Made by a program: the position numbers and the translations under genes. 64,000 nt of DNA from Novakomyces olei (taxonomy: Eukaryota; Ascomycota; Novakomycetes; Novakomycetales; Novakomycetaceae). Of the stretch, positions 42,953-54,459 are shown in pieces; within the stretch, counting starts at the first letter, position 1; each line of letters begins with the position of its first letter. The stretch spans positions 781,001 through 845,000 of the forward strand of contig JADEYG010000004.1 in NCBI GenBank assembly GCA_016906335.1, in the 5' to 3' direction. The notes under the pieces were generated by a model, which saw only the letters and a list, made by a program, of their open reading frames with translations, had not been told where the DNA came from and did no database searches.

Positions 42953-45900
42953 TTAATAAATACCCTGCGACAGAATCTGGTATTGGTCATACAACCGCGT
43001 CCACACGCTGCAGTTTGATTTGTGGATCAGTACATCAACAAAATCGTACAAATCGTTATCCGTGAGAGACAACTGGAACCGCTGACGTAATTGCACGTGT
43101 GTTTGGGCACCCTGGGTAAAACATGGAAGCCGTGAATCTTCTTCCATTACCTGCACGAGCACAAGAATATCCTCTGCGTGTTTTCTGACGGTGCGAAATG
43201 CCGCCTTCATACAATCACGAAACTCATCAAACCGTGATCCCATAATATCAAGGTACTCTGCCGTCAGTTTGAACGGGGCGCTTTCAAATCCCACATTGCC
43301 CGGAGTATTTGAAAGCAGGAATCCAAAGTCTATATGTATAACATGGCCCTCATGGTCGATCAATATATTACCATTGTGCCTGTCTTTTAACTGCAACAGG
43401 TAGCTAATAACACTGTAACCTGCCAGCGACCTTATAAAAGCAGTCTGTGCGTTTCGATAAGTCTCCGTATCCTCCGGGCCGAATTTATGCACAAAATGAT
43501 CCTTGAGTGTAGCGATCTTGTGCGGGTCATTCTCAATAAACCTTTTTGTTAGGGTTTTCTTGATCGAATGTACACTAATGGCATTTGCAATTGTTTCAAT
43601 AAGCCCCGAATTGTCTCCAGTCACGAGAATCCTCATTCTTCGCACCCAAACTGGGGCTTCCGCTGCCTCCCAAATGCGCTTAAAAGTGTATACAAGCTGG
43701 CAGGCAAAGGCCTCTTGCCTTAAATCTGCTCCTGTCTTGACTATGCAGCTGATTAAATCCCAATCTTGTAGATGCCCAAAGGGAGAGGCTCTACGGATTC
43801 GTTCTTTCTTATCCACCCACTCTTCTTCAAAGATGGCCGCGCTCGGATCTTCCTTGTCCCCTTTACGTTCTGCTGCAGAAGCAGTATTGCTGTTGTTGTT
43901 ATTGCTTGTGTTATTGCTTGCGTTATTGCTTGTATTGCTTGCCAATGAAGGCAGTAAGCCTTCATCCAGCTGGTTTGACATGTGGGAAGACGACGAGTGA
44001 GGGTGACTTAGTCGTTGCTCTTCCAGACTCTGCATTTCGGCTATTATTTTAGCCTTTATAGACGCAACTTCAGCCCGAGGCCTTTTACCGCCTCCAGAAT
44101 CAAGCTGGGCCAGCATTGTAGCTGCTGCCCTCATATGCGTAGCTAATGAAGACAGATCCAAGTCTTCACTTGACCTTCCAGCACCTCCATTGCGAGAATA
44201 GCCACCTGAACTTTGCCGGTAACCCGCTAATCCTCCGCCGTAATGATGGTGGTTATGGATACGAGAATTACTGGACGAATGTCTTTGATGATTGTACAGC
44301 AATTGCCCACTTAGCGATCGAGTCCGTGAGACCCTTGTCTCCAGCCCTTTGGCCTTTCGAGGGCCTTTTCTGGCTGCTGCTTCCTCCTCACTTGAATCCG
44401 TGCCCGAATTGCCTCGTCCAGCCGTAGGTCTCTCCTCAGTGTTGGCATTGCCATTATTGTTATTGGCATTATTATTAACATTATCGTTATTACTATTAGT
44501 ATTGTTTCGATAGTCAACGTATTCCTGCTGCCTGGGCCTGAAAGGCTGTTCATCGTACTCATCATCATCATCATATTTGTTAACCGAATCAAAATCATTA
44601 TCCGTATCTTCATCGTCGTCATCGTCATAATTATCGTCCCTCAGAACCATTGGAGACATACTGAGATCGCCTGCGTCAGGGTCCATTTCCTCTCCTCCAC
44701 TGTCATTATTGCCTAAAAGACTTTGTAAATCGTCATATGCCTCATTCATATCAGGTTTGCTCGGGATAGACGACAAATCAAACCGACGCCTTTTTTCTGT
44801 TCCATTAATAACACGCTGAAGCTTTATCTTATTGCGTCTCCTTCGTGGATTAAAACTCAAGTGTCCGTTCAGTATTTCCACCATTATAAGAAAGGGAACT
44901 CGCTCTGCGCTGTTGAGCACTGACGCCTCTGAGGGATCGATCCTCAGCACTCTATGGCTCGCCTCTGAGGAGTTTGTCATTCCTGGGATATTTACATCGG
45001 CAGGCAGATCGTTGTTTAACAGTGTCAGTTCGGCCCTCAGTGCAGACAGTCTTGCCGGACGGGGCACAAGAACAAGTCTCACTGAAATGTCCTGCAGTGC
45101 CAGCAAAAACTGCGCTTCCTGTCGGAAATAGTTCGCCTTCAAAAGCCGTACTTGCTCTGCATGGGTCATACTTGCCAACGTTTTTCTACCGCCTTCTTCT
45201 CCTCTCGGACCGGCTGTATTTGCACCGAAATATTGCATGTTTTCCCACATCATACTGCCCCCAGTCTTGTCAAATCCCTGACTGAGATCAAGCGTCGATA
45301 ATGAAGGTGAAGATACAGCGCCAACTGAAGTTGAACCGGCTCCGACCATTCCTATTCCGATAGTAGAAGCAGAAGCGGAAGCAGAACCCGAACCCGAGCC
45401 GGGCCGCATTACAGGACTGCCATTGTACCTCGGGTCAGTATTTAACGCCAGGGACGAATTGCTGCGGGAAGAAATGCCAGAAACGCTAGCATTCGTGGGT
45501 GTAACGTTCTCTTCGCTATACTCGCCAGAGGACTGAACTGCATCTTCTGCTGTTATTCCCGGGGGTTTACGAGCCTGTGCGATGGCTATCGGGCCCACTA
45601 GAGATGGGAGTAATGGAGCTGCAACGCTTGCCATAACCAGGCTTGACAGTACTGTTGCCGGTAGTATATTTTCGCGAATACGCTCCTTGCCCTTGTCTGA
45701 AAATTCATAAGTGCCAAACACGATCCGTTGTACCCGGCTAAACATGTTTTTGCAAGTGTTGAACGTTGGACTATGAGGGGCCCTGGAAGCGTCGACCATG
45801 TAACACTGGTATATCCAAAAACTCTGGTTTGTTAAGCACAATACAAGGGACTTTAAGCAAAATAGGTTCGAAATGTATCAATCATTTACACAATGAATTT

Positions 45901-46522
45901 AAAACAATAGTACTGTGAGATGTGCAAACTTGTCCAAAAATATGCGGAACAAGACTGGTGAGCTCTGCAAATATATATATATATATATTGAAACCCAAAA
46001 AGAAAATAAAAGAATAAAGCCAATACTGGGAATGAGAATGAAAATGAAGGCTCAAACTTTGCAGGAATAGATGGAGAAAAAAATCAAGCCTGTACCATTA
46101 AAGCAAACTGGGTTGAGCGCTGACACATTTCAAGGATAAGATCCTCGAGAGCCACAGACTCGCTGACCTTTGTGACATTGAGGTGGCTAAATGATCAGCA
46201 ATTTATAGCAGCAGAGACGTACATAAGCTCCGGAAGGTAGTATTCGATCTCATCGTAAGCGAACCTGAACAATTAGACAGATCAAGGGCCTTCGTAGTTC
46301 CAACTTACGTTCTTAATTTATAGCACAGGTAGTGCTGAATGCCGATATCATTATGATAGCGGTGCAGGTAGGCAATGCATAGCTATCGTGTTAGATAACG
46401 ATGCCGGTAAAGTTTTCTTACCTGACTGGTGAAATGTGCCGACTGAAAAAATCGTAAAAGTAACGGCTAAGAGTAAGTAAAGAGGCATCACAAGATCTGC
46501 ATACATTTCCTCTCGACGACAT
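42953..46522 (-). CDS. PIK1: Phosphatidylinositol 4-kinase, Pik1/PI4KB type
   Basis: Six exons (46522-46505, 46466-46422, 46382-46309, 46264-46223, 46186-46096, 45823-42953) join in phase to 1046 aa, near yeast Pik1 (1066). The first five small exons encode the lipid-kinase-unique helical domain (PLLLRFFQSAHFTSQLCIAY, HNDIGIQHYLCYKLRTFAYD, EIEYYLPEL). A Pik1-specific region follows (SEASHRVLRIDPSEASVLNS, AERVPFLIMVEIL), then a long Asn/Asp/Ser-rich linker, then the kinase: DLRQEAFACQLVYTF, LKDRHNGNILID with the catalytic Asp, HIDFGFLLS, and the end RLYDQYQILSQGIY. It makes PI4P, mainly at the Golgi, with frequenin as known partner. Intron 1 is only 38 nt. Confidence 0.95.
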
Positions 46523-47024
46523 CGCGTCACATGCCTCTATGATTATCGCTTGTACACCTTGCAAGTATCAATTCAAGCCTTCATGCTCAGCTTTCTCTCT
46601 GCCCTACGCGCGCGTAATTCTGCTCAAGAAAACGAACCCGCCTTCTCCAATGAGCCAGTTGATACTACGTAAAGCTTCGCCAATGGTTTTGTACCGGGTT
46701 TTAAGGCCGCGCGCGCGTCGTAGTCGGAATTACCCGTCCTTTTGTGTTTTTCCAATGCGTTTGCAAGTTTATTGTATGAACATGTTATACTGTACGCATA
46801 TTGGAAGCATAATAATAGCACTATTCCACTCACATTTAATAGTATACCAATCGTGGGTCGGCGAGACTAGTAAGGTAAATTATGAAGAAAAATAAAGCGA
46901 TACTATCCTATTGTACACAACACTTTAAATATTATAGCACAATTTATATATGTAGGCACAATTTAAATATTAAAGCACAATTAAAATATTAAAGTACAAT
47001 TTAAATTAAAGCACGATATAAATA
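46523..47024. other. Gap between PIK1 and a WSC-like gene
   Basis: Includes GCGCGCGCG-containing sequence at about 46710-46720 and an AT-rich CACAATTTAAATATTAAAG-type imperfect repeat at about 46915-47030. No gene is convincing. Confidence 0.55.
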
Positions 47025-47399
47025 TTAATTAAAGTCCAGTTGGTAAATGGCCAAGTGCTGCTCGTCGCTCATTCGGAAATAAGGGGGGACGGCGAAAGGA
47101 GGGCAGTGTTCATCTGATGCTCGATGGTTCTGGTTCTGGTCCCGGCGACTGATGACGTCGTGCGCACAAATGCAGGCTTGACTTTTCGTCAGTGTCGCGT
47201 AGGTCTGGTGAATTAGCGCACAGGAGTGGAGACAGTCGTCGAAAAACTGAAAGGAGCCCGATTCTATCGAGCTAATCAGTCGGGTAGTTGACGCGTCGAA
47301 GCAGCCGAGAAAATGGGCTGCATCTACCACAGGATCCCACTGCCTTGCACAGACAGCGGCGGCGAAAAACGCCGATAATAGTGTAGCGAGGCGAGCCAT
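47025..47399 (-). CDS. Small secreted WSC-like protein (minus strand)
   Basis: 124 aa, intronless. A signal peptide (MARLATLLSAFFAAAVCA) is followed by one cysteine-rich domain with WSC-like order: FLGCFD, a spacer, FDDCLHSCALI, then ACICAHD and a later Cys. The end is EQHLAIYQLDFN. WSC domains bind wall polysaccharides. There is no membrane segment or GPI signal, so it is probably released. A TATA box (TATAAAGG, minus strand 47445-47438) sits about 40 bp upstream of the ATG. A second small WSC-like gene lies 650 bp away, divergently, and ends in a similar AIY motif. Confidence 0.68.
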   Translation of the reverse strand: MARLATLLSAFFAAAVCARQWDPVVDAAHFLGCFDASTTRLISSIESGSFQFFDDCLHSCALIHQTYATLTKSQACICAHDVISRRDQNQNHRASDEHCPPFAVPPYFRMSDEQHLAIYQLDFN

Positions 47400-48049
47400 G
47401 ATTCAGGTTCTGGGGCAGAAAGTGGTGGATGGCCATGCCTTTATACAATGGATGTGTATTGACTAGTGGAGAAACTGAGACCTTCATTGCTAGCGCTTTG
47501 CATGTTTTGCGAAAGTGAACAGACTGTGTGTCGGGTTGGTGGTACTAAAGAAGGATTGCAAAGAGAACAAGGACACCAGACGCTTATGGGATTTTAAAGA
47601 AAACCAAAAAATGGGTGTCTGTGATGAATAGCTTTACTTGGGAGAATGATTTTTAAGAGGCATTAATAAAGGCTGTTTTTACAGAGACAGCTGCATATGG
47701 TGAGAAGGCGACACAGAAGGGTTCCTCAATCCGTCAGAAAAGCTTTTCAAGGTCCCAGGCCCAAGTTGTGCATCGCGGAAAGGTCTCAAAGGCGCCAATC
47801 CAGATTGCTGTTTGCGCAATAGCGTATGGGAATATTATTGAAAAGAGGGCGAAATGAAACATAAATTAAAAGGGAATCTGGTAACTTTCCCAAGGCTCGG
47901 ATTAAACATACTGATACAGAGCAAGGTGAATTCAGGGGAGAAAATGCAATTGGCAAAGAACGGGATATGTGATTAAGGGAAACACCGATTTTCCCGATAG
48001 CATAAAGACAGCGTAGGCCAGCCGATGGACCAGCTGAATCACTAAAATT
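47400..48049. other. Divergent promoter region of two WSC-like genes
   Basis: 650 bp between head-to-head small secreted protein genes. It holds the TATA box of the left gene at 47438-47445 and a 12-bp palindrome GAAAAGCTTTTC near 47737. No gene. Confidence 0.55.
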
Positions 48050-48379
48050 ATGAAGAGCGTATTGATCGTATTGGCGCTGTCTAGTGCCCTTGTAGCGGCT
48101 CAGAGCGGATGGCGATATTCTGCTTGTGCCACAGTAGCGGAAGTCTCAGTCACCGCTCTAGGACGTGAATTGACTGGCCCTGCCTGTTTGGCGTTTTGCG
48201 AACTACAGCACAAAAACACTGCTGCTCTAGGCGCTGATCTCTGTGCCTGTGGCGACACGAATTTCGTATTTATATCGCCTTCTACGCCAGCTTGTAAAAA
48301 GTGTGGAAGTGCTGGGGTGAACGGAGAATTCTTATGCGGAGACGGAGAATATTATGCGATTTATGAAAAAGATACTTGA
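48050..48379 (+). CDS. Small secreted WSC-like protein (plus strand)
   Basis: 109 aa, intronless. Signal peptide MKSVLIVLALSSALVAAQS, then a single WSC-like domain: YSACATVAE, GPACLAFCELQ, DLCACGD, ACKKCGSAG and FLCGDGEYYAIYEKDT. The eight-cysteine pattern (C, CxxxC, CxC, CxxC, C) fits the WSC fold, closed here by the CGDGEYYAIY strand. No anchor is present. It is arranged head-to-head with the other small WSC-like gene and 2.2 kb from the large three-WSC protein. Confidence 0.7.
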   Translation: MKSVLIVLALSSALVAAQSGWRYSACATVAEVSVTALGRELTGPACLAFCELQHKNTAALGADLCACGDTNFVFISPSTPACKKCGSAGVNGEFLCGDGEYYAIYEKDT

Positions 48380-49575
48380 CTCGCCATCTAGTTGGCTTGT
48401 TGAGGCTTTTGAAAGCAACTATCATACTCAAAAATGCCGTCATTTGACTCTGCCGTTTAGACAATAGATTTACAGACAGTGTCAGGTCTTCATACAACCA
48501 AATCTCGTATTGCAGTGTCATCAATGCTAGCCAGGCAAGATGTGTTTCCTTCCTTTACGCGTATCTAAACGTCAATTATGTCTTTATAAGGGACTCTTGT
48601 GTTCATTGATTATGCAGCTTGAATGTAGCACCTAATAATAAACATAAATCTATTGTAAATAATATTGTAAATAAATTGTAAATAATATTGTATTGTTATG
48701 AATATGAGGCGAATAGACGAATTTGATGATTTTATTTGAATACAGTATTACATGCCACAATTCAATTTCAGTAGTGCTTTGACGATGGAAACGAGTATTC
48801 TCAAACCGAGCAGGCTGCGACTGTGCTGCAATGCCTAAGGGCCATATTTAATAGAGCAATTTTTGTATCGTGATAGTATTACGATTAGAGCTTACAGTAA
48901 TTGCATACTGACCGAGATACTGGACGAAAACAATGGACAACGAATCGAAAAGGGTCTTGACAGGGATGTCTAGTCTGTTGGATATTTGCAATTCACCATT
49001 GTCGTCTACTTCCCATTCATCGAAAGAGAATCGATTTGAGACCAGGAAATTGAACGAAAAAAGGGGCAATTAAAAATTTGAACGAGCTACAATCAAGTGT
49101 AGCATTATTGGCAAGCCAGCCAATCGCTATATTGTTCATGAAATAAAACACCGCCGACCATAATCTCAAATCGAATGCTCAGCAAAACGACAGATGTTGT
49201 GTATACGAATACTATTAGTATACAGTTTTACGTTTATTTTATAAAAACACACTTTAAAAATCCCAAGTCCACGAGTGTGCTAGTATTTTCCGATTAGACG
49301 TAATATAGATTTGTTTCAGGCCACGCGGGCTAGATCTATTAGGGCAATACGGAACGGCAAGCCTTTTTGCGCTTAGCGCGTCGTGGACCGCGACGCGAAA
49401 CGTTTATCGCGAAGCCAATGTGCTTATCGGTAAAAAGCGGCGCGTAAGCACCAATAAAAATCCTCTATTTGACAGGCACGTGATCTGTATACTTATTCAG
49501 TAGGCCCACTCGGCGAATCAAGCCTAAAACGCTATCTGACAGGGTCCATGCAAACAAAGGTGAGGAGGTATAATA
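48380..49575. other. Long region without an assignable gene
   Basis: No recognised family. A 73-codon minus ORF (48848-49069, SFDEWEVDDNGELQISNRL...) has protein-like composition and could be an exon or a decayed fragment. Around 49370-49450 the sequence is locally GC-rich with GCG repeats. TTGTAAATAATA is repeated at about 48653-48692. Confidence 0.4.
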
Positions 49576-49929
49576 ATGGCGCTGTCTGCTCGGTTCGCCG
49601 TCCCCTCGTTCGATCTCTCAAGTTTTAATTTTGCATTTTCTCGGGGCTTCCGTTACGCTCTTTTTATTGACTTTCCACTCGTGTCTGAGACATTTGAGTT
49701 TGGAGACGCATATTTCTTTCTGCGCTCTTTTAGTTTTGTGGATTGGTCCAAACAGCTTCTAGCTGTCGCTCTCGTATTTCTCGTGCTCGGGACACAGATA
49801 TATGACAGCGCTTTAAAGTTCGGGTACACTATTCAATTTAGGTTCATTGATCGACACATTGGCTCTAGTGCCTCCTGTGACACAAAGCTGGACGGAGATA
49901 AGCTGGACGCGACAACCTCTTGCCAATAA
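49576..49929 (+). CDS. Small single-pass membrane protein, hypothetical
   Basis: 117 aa, intronless. The N-terminal half is strikingly rich in Phe and Ser (FDLSSFNFAFSRGFRYALF, FEFGDAYFFLRSFSFVDW). A hydrophobic helix (QLLAVALVFLVLGTQIY) follows near residues 61-77, then a polar C-terminus with two cysteines. The ATG follows a purine-rich leader (GGTGAGGAGGTATAATA). I recognise no family and cannot exclude a chance ORF. It lies between the WSC genes. Confidence 0.35.
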   Translation: MALSARFAVPSFDLSSFNFAFSRGFRYALFIDFPLVSETFEFGDAYFFLRSFSFVDWSKQLLAVALVFLVLGTQIYDSALKFGYTIQFRFIDRHIGSSASCDTKLDGDKLDATTSCQ

Positions 49930-50534
49930 TAAAGCTCGTCTAAAGATTCCGAGAATACAGAGTTGCCTGGCTCACCAATCTATCTAAAGCAATAAAGGCA
50001 TTGGTGGACGGATACATTAGTCATCGGCACTAACGCTCTCTTGCCACGTTTTTCGCTCTTTTACCAAACTTTTGCCGCTCTTTACCCATACTATTAGGAC
50101 GTCTGTGACTTTTTGAAACTGTGTGTCTTGCTTGTAGTCGTTCTGGGTTTGGATACAAGCAGCCCTCGGCAAATTTTCTCTCTTTTCACTGGCAGATTTG
50201 TGTCTAGGCACGCTCCACGGCAATTGCCTTTGACTAGCGACTCTTTGTATTTTAAGCCCGAATTTTTGAATATCGTTGTACGATCTCTGTTATTCTGTTA
50301 CACCTGGACAGCAATTGTTCATTCTTTCCTGCACAATTGTCTCGAGCAGGTTACACTTTATCATTTCGACTTTGGTGCTTGCTCTTTGCCTTGTGCATCA
50401 TTTCTCATCTGTCCTACGCTCCGCAGATCTGTTGCACAAGCCGTTTGGTTCAAGTGAACTTTTTGATCAGTCTAAACCTGGGCTTTTTATTATAAAAGAA
50501 GCCTTGTGCCAAAGGCTTTGATACTCTATCAACA
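49930..50534. other. Promoter region of the DUF1996/WSC gene
   Basis: T-rich. ORFs on both strands are unconvincing. TATAAAAG lies at 50491-50498, 37-44 bp before the ATG. Confidence 0.6.
50491..50498 (+). promoter_or_regulatory. TATA box of the DUF1996/WSC gene
   Basis: Consensus TATAAAAG, 37-44 bp upstream of the start codon at 50535. Confidence 0.5.
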
Positions 50535-53245
50535 ATGAATACTATATTTCAGTGTACACTACTCTTCTCGCTGCTGCACGCAGCAGCCGCCTTTTGGCGG
50601 TTGCCCTGTGACAATGAGCTCACTATAGAGCGTCTGGACCCTCTTATCAACCCTGGCATTGTTTCGGGTCACACGCATATTGTTATGGGCGCATCAAACT
50701 TTAGCAAAGAAGTTTCCTATGAGGATCTTCGTGCCAGTCAGTGCACATCTTGCGCAGTAGGTGTTTTTGATGGTTCCTCTCTCTCTACAATTTATTACAT
50801 ATTTCGAGTCTTGCTCTTGAAACTTGTTTGTGGCGTATTTGACATTACAAAGCCTATGAAAATCAACTTTGATCCATGCTCATTCACTAACCCTTTCTCT
50901 TTACATTTCTGTAACGATCTATTAATGACAATGATCAATTGACGTTCTTTCCTTAGTTTTTGACTCTTGTTTCATACATTATCGGCTTTTTTTGTTTTTG
51001 TTTTTCTTCCTCTTTCTCTTTTTTCCTTTGCCTTCTAATCTAATTTCAGGTTGTGGAAGACATGTCCAACTACTGGATCCCCCAGCTGTACTACCAGTTC
51101 CCGAACGGATCATTCAACAGTGTCAGTCACGTGGGCGGCTCACTAGTCTACTACCTGCAGCGCCGCGACACTCCTGACGAAAAAGTATTCGCTTTCCCAC
51201 CCGGGTTCCGTATGATCTCGGGCAATCCGATGCTGCGATCGTACAATGCCTCTTCGCTAGCGCAAAGAGCAATATCCTTTGCCTGCTTGGACTACTCCCA
51301 CCCATCGCCAGAGACGCCCTACTTGCCCAAGCAAGCTTGTCCGCAAGGCTTGAGGGCACAGGTGCTCTTCCCTTCTTGCTGGGACGGTGTCAACGTTGAC
51401 ATGGATGATCATCATTCTCACATGGCTTTCCCCTCTAATGTGGATTCTGGCAAATGCCCTCCCTCTCACCCGAAACGACTCGTTACCCTGTTTTACGAGA
51501 CAACGTACGACGTCAGCGCATACGGCGACGCAATGTCGGGGCTCGTGTTTGCCATGGGAGACCCCACTGGGTACGGGTACCATGGAGATTTCATCAATGG
51601 ATGGGACGTTGATGTGCTACAAAAAGCCGTGGATAACTGTAATGCCGAGTCTGGTGTAATCAACGAGTGCCCTTATTTCACACTCAAAGGCAACAACAAC
51701 TGCCGGCGGACGCGTACGGTTTACGAACGTGTGATTGGCTCAGAGTTTGAAAAACTGCCCGGGTGCAATAACGTTACCAAGGGCCCTGATAATGCAGAGA
51801 TGATTATCTGCCCGGCGGAGACCATCCAGGCCTACGTTTACGAGGGCAAAGTGCCTCCGCCTGAAGCTCGTCGATTGCCTGGGGAGCTAGAGTTTGTCAT
51901 GCAGCCTGATTTTGCAGAATACGAGGACTGCTACCGAGATACTGCGGCCGATGGCCAAGCAAGACTGCTCCCGAACCTGGTCACTTCTGGCCCAATGCTT
52001 ACAGTGCAATCGTGCATATCTGCCGCCAAAGAAAAGGGCCACAAGTACGCTGGTATTGAGTATGGCCAAGAGTGCTGGGCCGGAGACTCTCTGCCTGCCT
52101 CCGCAGCGCCCATTTCCTATCAGAATTGCTACATGTCTTGCACGGGCAACGATACACAGTACTGTGGAGGGCCCAATGCTCTGACTGTGTATAGCATCAA
52201 GGACGGAGCTCTTGGCGATAGTCCTCAGGTCAGCTCCTCTGCTTCCAAGGAGGCCGCTAGTCAAACAACCCTCAGTCAAGCCAGTCAGACTAGTCTGGAG
52301 ACTATACGGACCAGCCAGGCACCGAGCCAAACAAGTCAATCGCCGAGCCAAACAAGTCAATCGCCGAGCCAAACGAGTCAATCGCCGAGCCAAACAAGTC
52401 AATCGCCGAGCCAAACAAGTCAATCGCCGAGCCAAACAAGTCAATCGCCGAGCCAAACAAGTCAATCGCCGAGCCAAACAAGTCAATCGCCGAGCCAAAC
52501 AAGTCAAGCTGCTAATCAAAACAGCGAGACTACAGCTGCTTCCACTACTGCGTCCAGTGCAGCGGACACGCCAGAACCATCTTCGCCCTCAGAGGGCGGC
52601 AGTTGGACCTACAAGGGCTGTTTTACGGATGCTGAGGGCGGTCAGCGTGCGTTGCAACGCAACTTGAACGTTCCCAGTGCTATAACGGTACAGGACTGTA
52701 TTGACGCCTGTGGATCTTCTCGCTACGCTGGTATGGAGTACGCAAGCGAATGCTACTGCGGCAACGATATAAACTACCCGAATACTCTGGCACAGGACAG
52801 CTCTTCTTGTAATATGGCCTGCTCTGGGGATGCAGACTCTGTTTGTGGAGGACCCGTGCGCCTTTCCGTCTGGGAAAACCCTGATTATAAGCCTGAAGTA
52901 ACGGTGCAGACGGGCATTGAGGAATGGGAGTATAAGGGGTGCTTCATGGACAGGCTGAACGCTCGTACACTGAAAGGCGGCTATTACGCTGCCGATTCTT
53001 TGACTGTTGACCTATGCCTGAGCTATTGCAAGACAACAAAGTTTTCAATGGCGGGATTGGAGTACGGAACACAATGCTTTTGCGGAGACGAGATCGCGTC
53101 CGAATTTAACTTGAGTCTGTCGCAAGGCAAAGGTGTCTTTTCTGACGCAGCTATTGGCTGTGATATGCCGTGTGGTGGCGATTCTTCCCATTTCTGTGGA
53201 GGACCGGTGCGCATGAACGTCTACAGTCTCACGTCGGAATCGTAG
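50535..53245 (+). CDS. Secreted DUF1996 protein with three WSC domains
   Basis: Exons 50535-50756 and 51050-53245 give 805 aa. A signal peptide (MNTIFQCTLLFSLLHAAAA) precedes a DUF1996 domain: FWRLPCDNELTIERLDPLIN, GHTHIVMGASNF, SYEDLRASQCTSCA, NYWIPQLYYQFPNG and the VDMDDHHSHMAFP histidine cluster. Then comes one WSC domain, a Ser/Gln/Thr linker of nine tandem SQTSQSP units, and two more WSC domains (WTYKGCFTD...CGGPVRLSVW and WEYKGCFMD...CGGPVRMNVYS). DUF1996-WSC proteins are typical of fungi. The repeat linker is probably O-mannosylated, and wall-polysaccharide binding is the likely role. No GPI or membrane anchor is seen. Confidence 0.93.
52325..52513 (+). repeat. 21-bp coding minisatellite (SQTSQSP)n
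   Basis: Nine near-identical 21-bp units in the linker of the WSC protein. The sequence is open on the opposite strand too, which yields spurious minus ORFs. Confidence 0.95.
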
Positions 53246-54185
53246 GAAAAGGTATTGTGGACGCTGCAAACGTTCTTCATACTTTTCTGATTAGAACTCG
53301 ATAAGGGTCTTGCCGGACGTTACATGCTTATTCTTCCTTCCTTGTCTTGGTCCAATAAGCATTTGAGCGTTTACTGATTTTGGTTTGCATTTTAATGCTT
53401 TTGCAATTGAATTGTTTTGTTTTGTTTTGATGTTGCTGGGATTTCCAGTACATAGTCCGATCTTTTCTGATTTGTCTGGTTGAAAGCTTTGAAATGCCGT
53501 TTTCTCATTCTCTGGCGTACAAACATGCAATTGATGTTCACAAATATGGTCTTTCCCGAGATTTGCGTTATAATCCTTTGATATACCTTAGCCCAGCGTT
53601 CGTCGATTCGATAATATAGGCGTCATTTAAACTAACAAGATCATGCTTTGCATCGATACAAGTTCTGTAAATGGATCTCATATGATGGTCCCTGACTAAT
53701 AGGCATATATAGTTTTTGTTGTAAAGATAATGCGGTGGCTATATAGTGAATCACTTGTAAAGTCAACAATAAATACAATAAATACAATAAATACAATAAA
53801 TACAATAAATACAATAAATACAATAAATACAATAAATACAATAAATACAATAAATACAATAAATACAATAAATACAATAAATACAATAAATACAATAAAT
53901 ACAATAAATACAATAAATACAATAAATACAATAAATACAATAAATACAATAAATACAATAAATACAATAAATACAATAAATACAATAAATACAATAAATA
54001 CAATAAATACAATAAATACAATAAATACAATAAATACAATAAAATAAAACACCAATTAAAAACTTTAGATAGCTAAAACGCCGTAATATTATTCATATCC
54101 CTCATATACTTGCCGGCGGTCGATACACACACATCCACCGGACGCTCAAGGGCTGTAGCACCGACGCACTCTACATTGATTAAGC
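53246..54185. other. Intergenic region with 9-bp array
   Basis: T-rich 3' flank of the WSC gene, then the long 9-bp array at 53766-54043, then the short promoter of the NDUFB3-type gene. No gene. Confidence 0.7.
53766..54043. repeat. 9-bp tandem repeat (CAATAAATA)n, about 31 copies
   Basis: Virtually perfect nonamer array of 278 bp. Because 9 is a multiple of 3, frames without a stop stay open throughout on both strands (NTI, YLL, IVF repeats). Confidence 0.97.
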
Positions 54186-54459
54186 ATGGCGCCAACTTTT
54201 AGATCGTCGCCGTGGCATCGTGCGTAAGTCTTACCATATTATACGGATCCTTTTCCGCTGGTTGAAAGGACACAATTTAATGTAGGGAAGATCTAACATT
54301 CACTCTAGTGATGAATGGCGAATTCAAACTATTTTTACACGGTACAATCGGTTCCGGAACGCTCTTCCCGGATTTGGAATTGCAACTGTAGCTTTTGCTG
54401 CGTATGTTGCCTATGACGAATTAGTGGCAGAGGATAAAGGCGGGCACGAGCATCACTAG
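54186..54459 (+). CDS. Complex I subunit NDUFB3 (B12) homologue
   Basis: Exons 54186-54223 and 54309-54459 join in phase 2 to 62 aa. The spliced protein, MAPTFRSSPWHRADEWR then FTRYNRFRNALPGFGIATVA and FAAYVAYDEL with a histidine-ending tail, matches the B12 family: W-x-R-x-E-x-W-R, a basic loop, F-P-G-x-G-I-A-T-V-A-F and a single membrane helix. It is an accessory subunit of the mitochondrial NADH:ubiquinone oxidoreductase membrane arm. Its presence shows the organism keeps complex I. Confidence 0.88.

Noticed and set aside
51887-52519. 210-codon minus ORF in the WSC gene
   Set aside because: Produced by the 21-bp repeat read backwards; the plus strand carries clear WSC domains.
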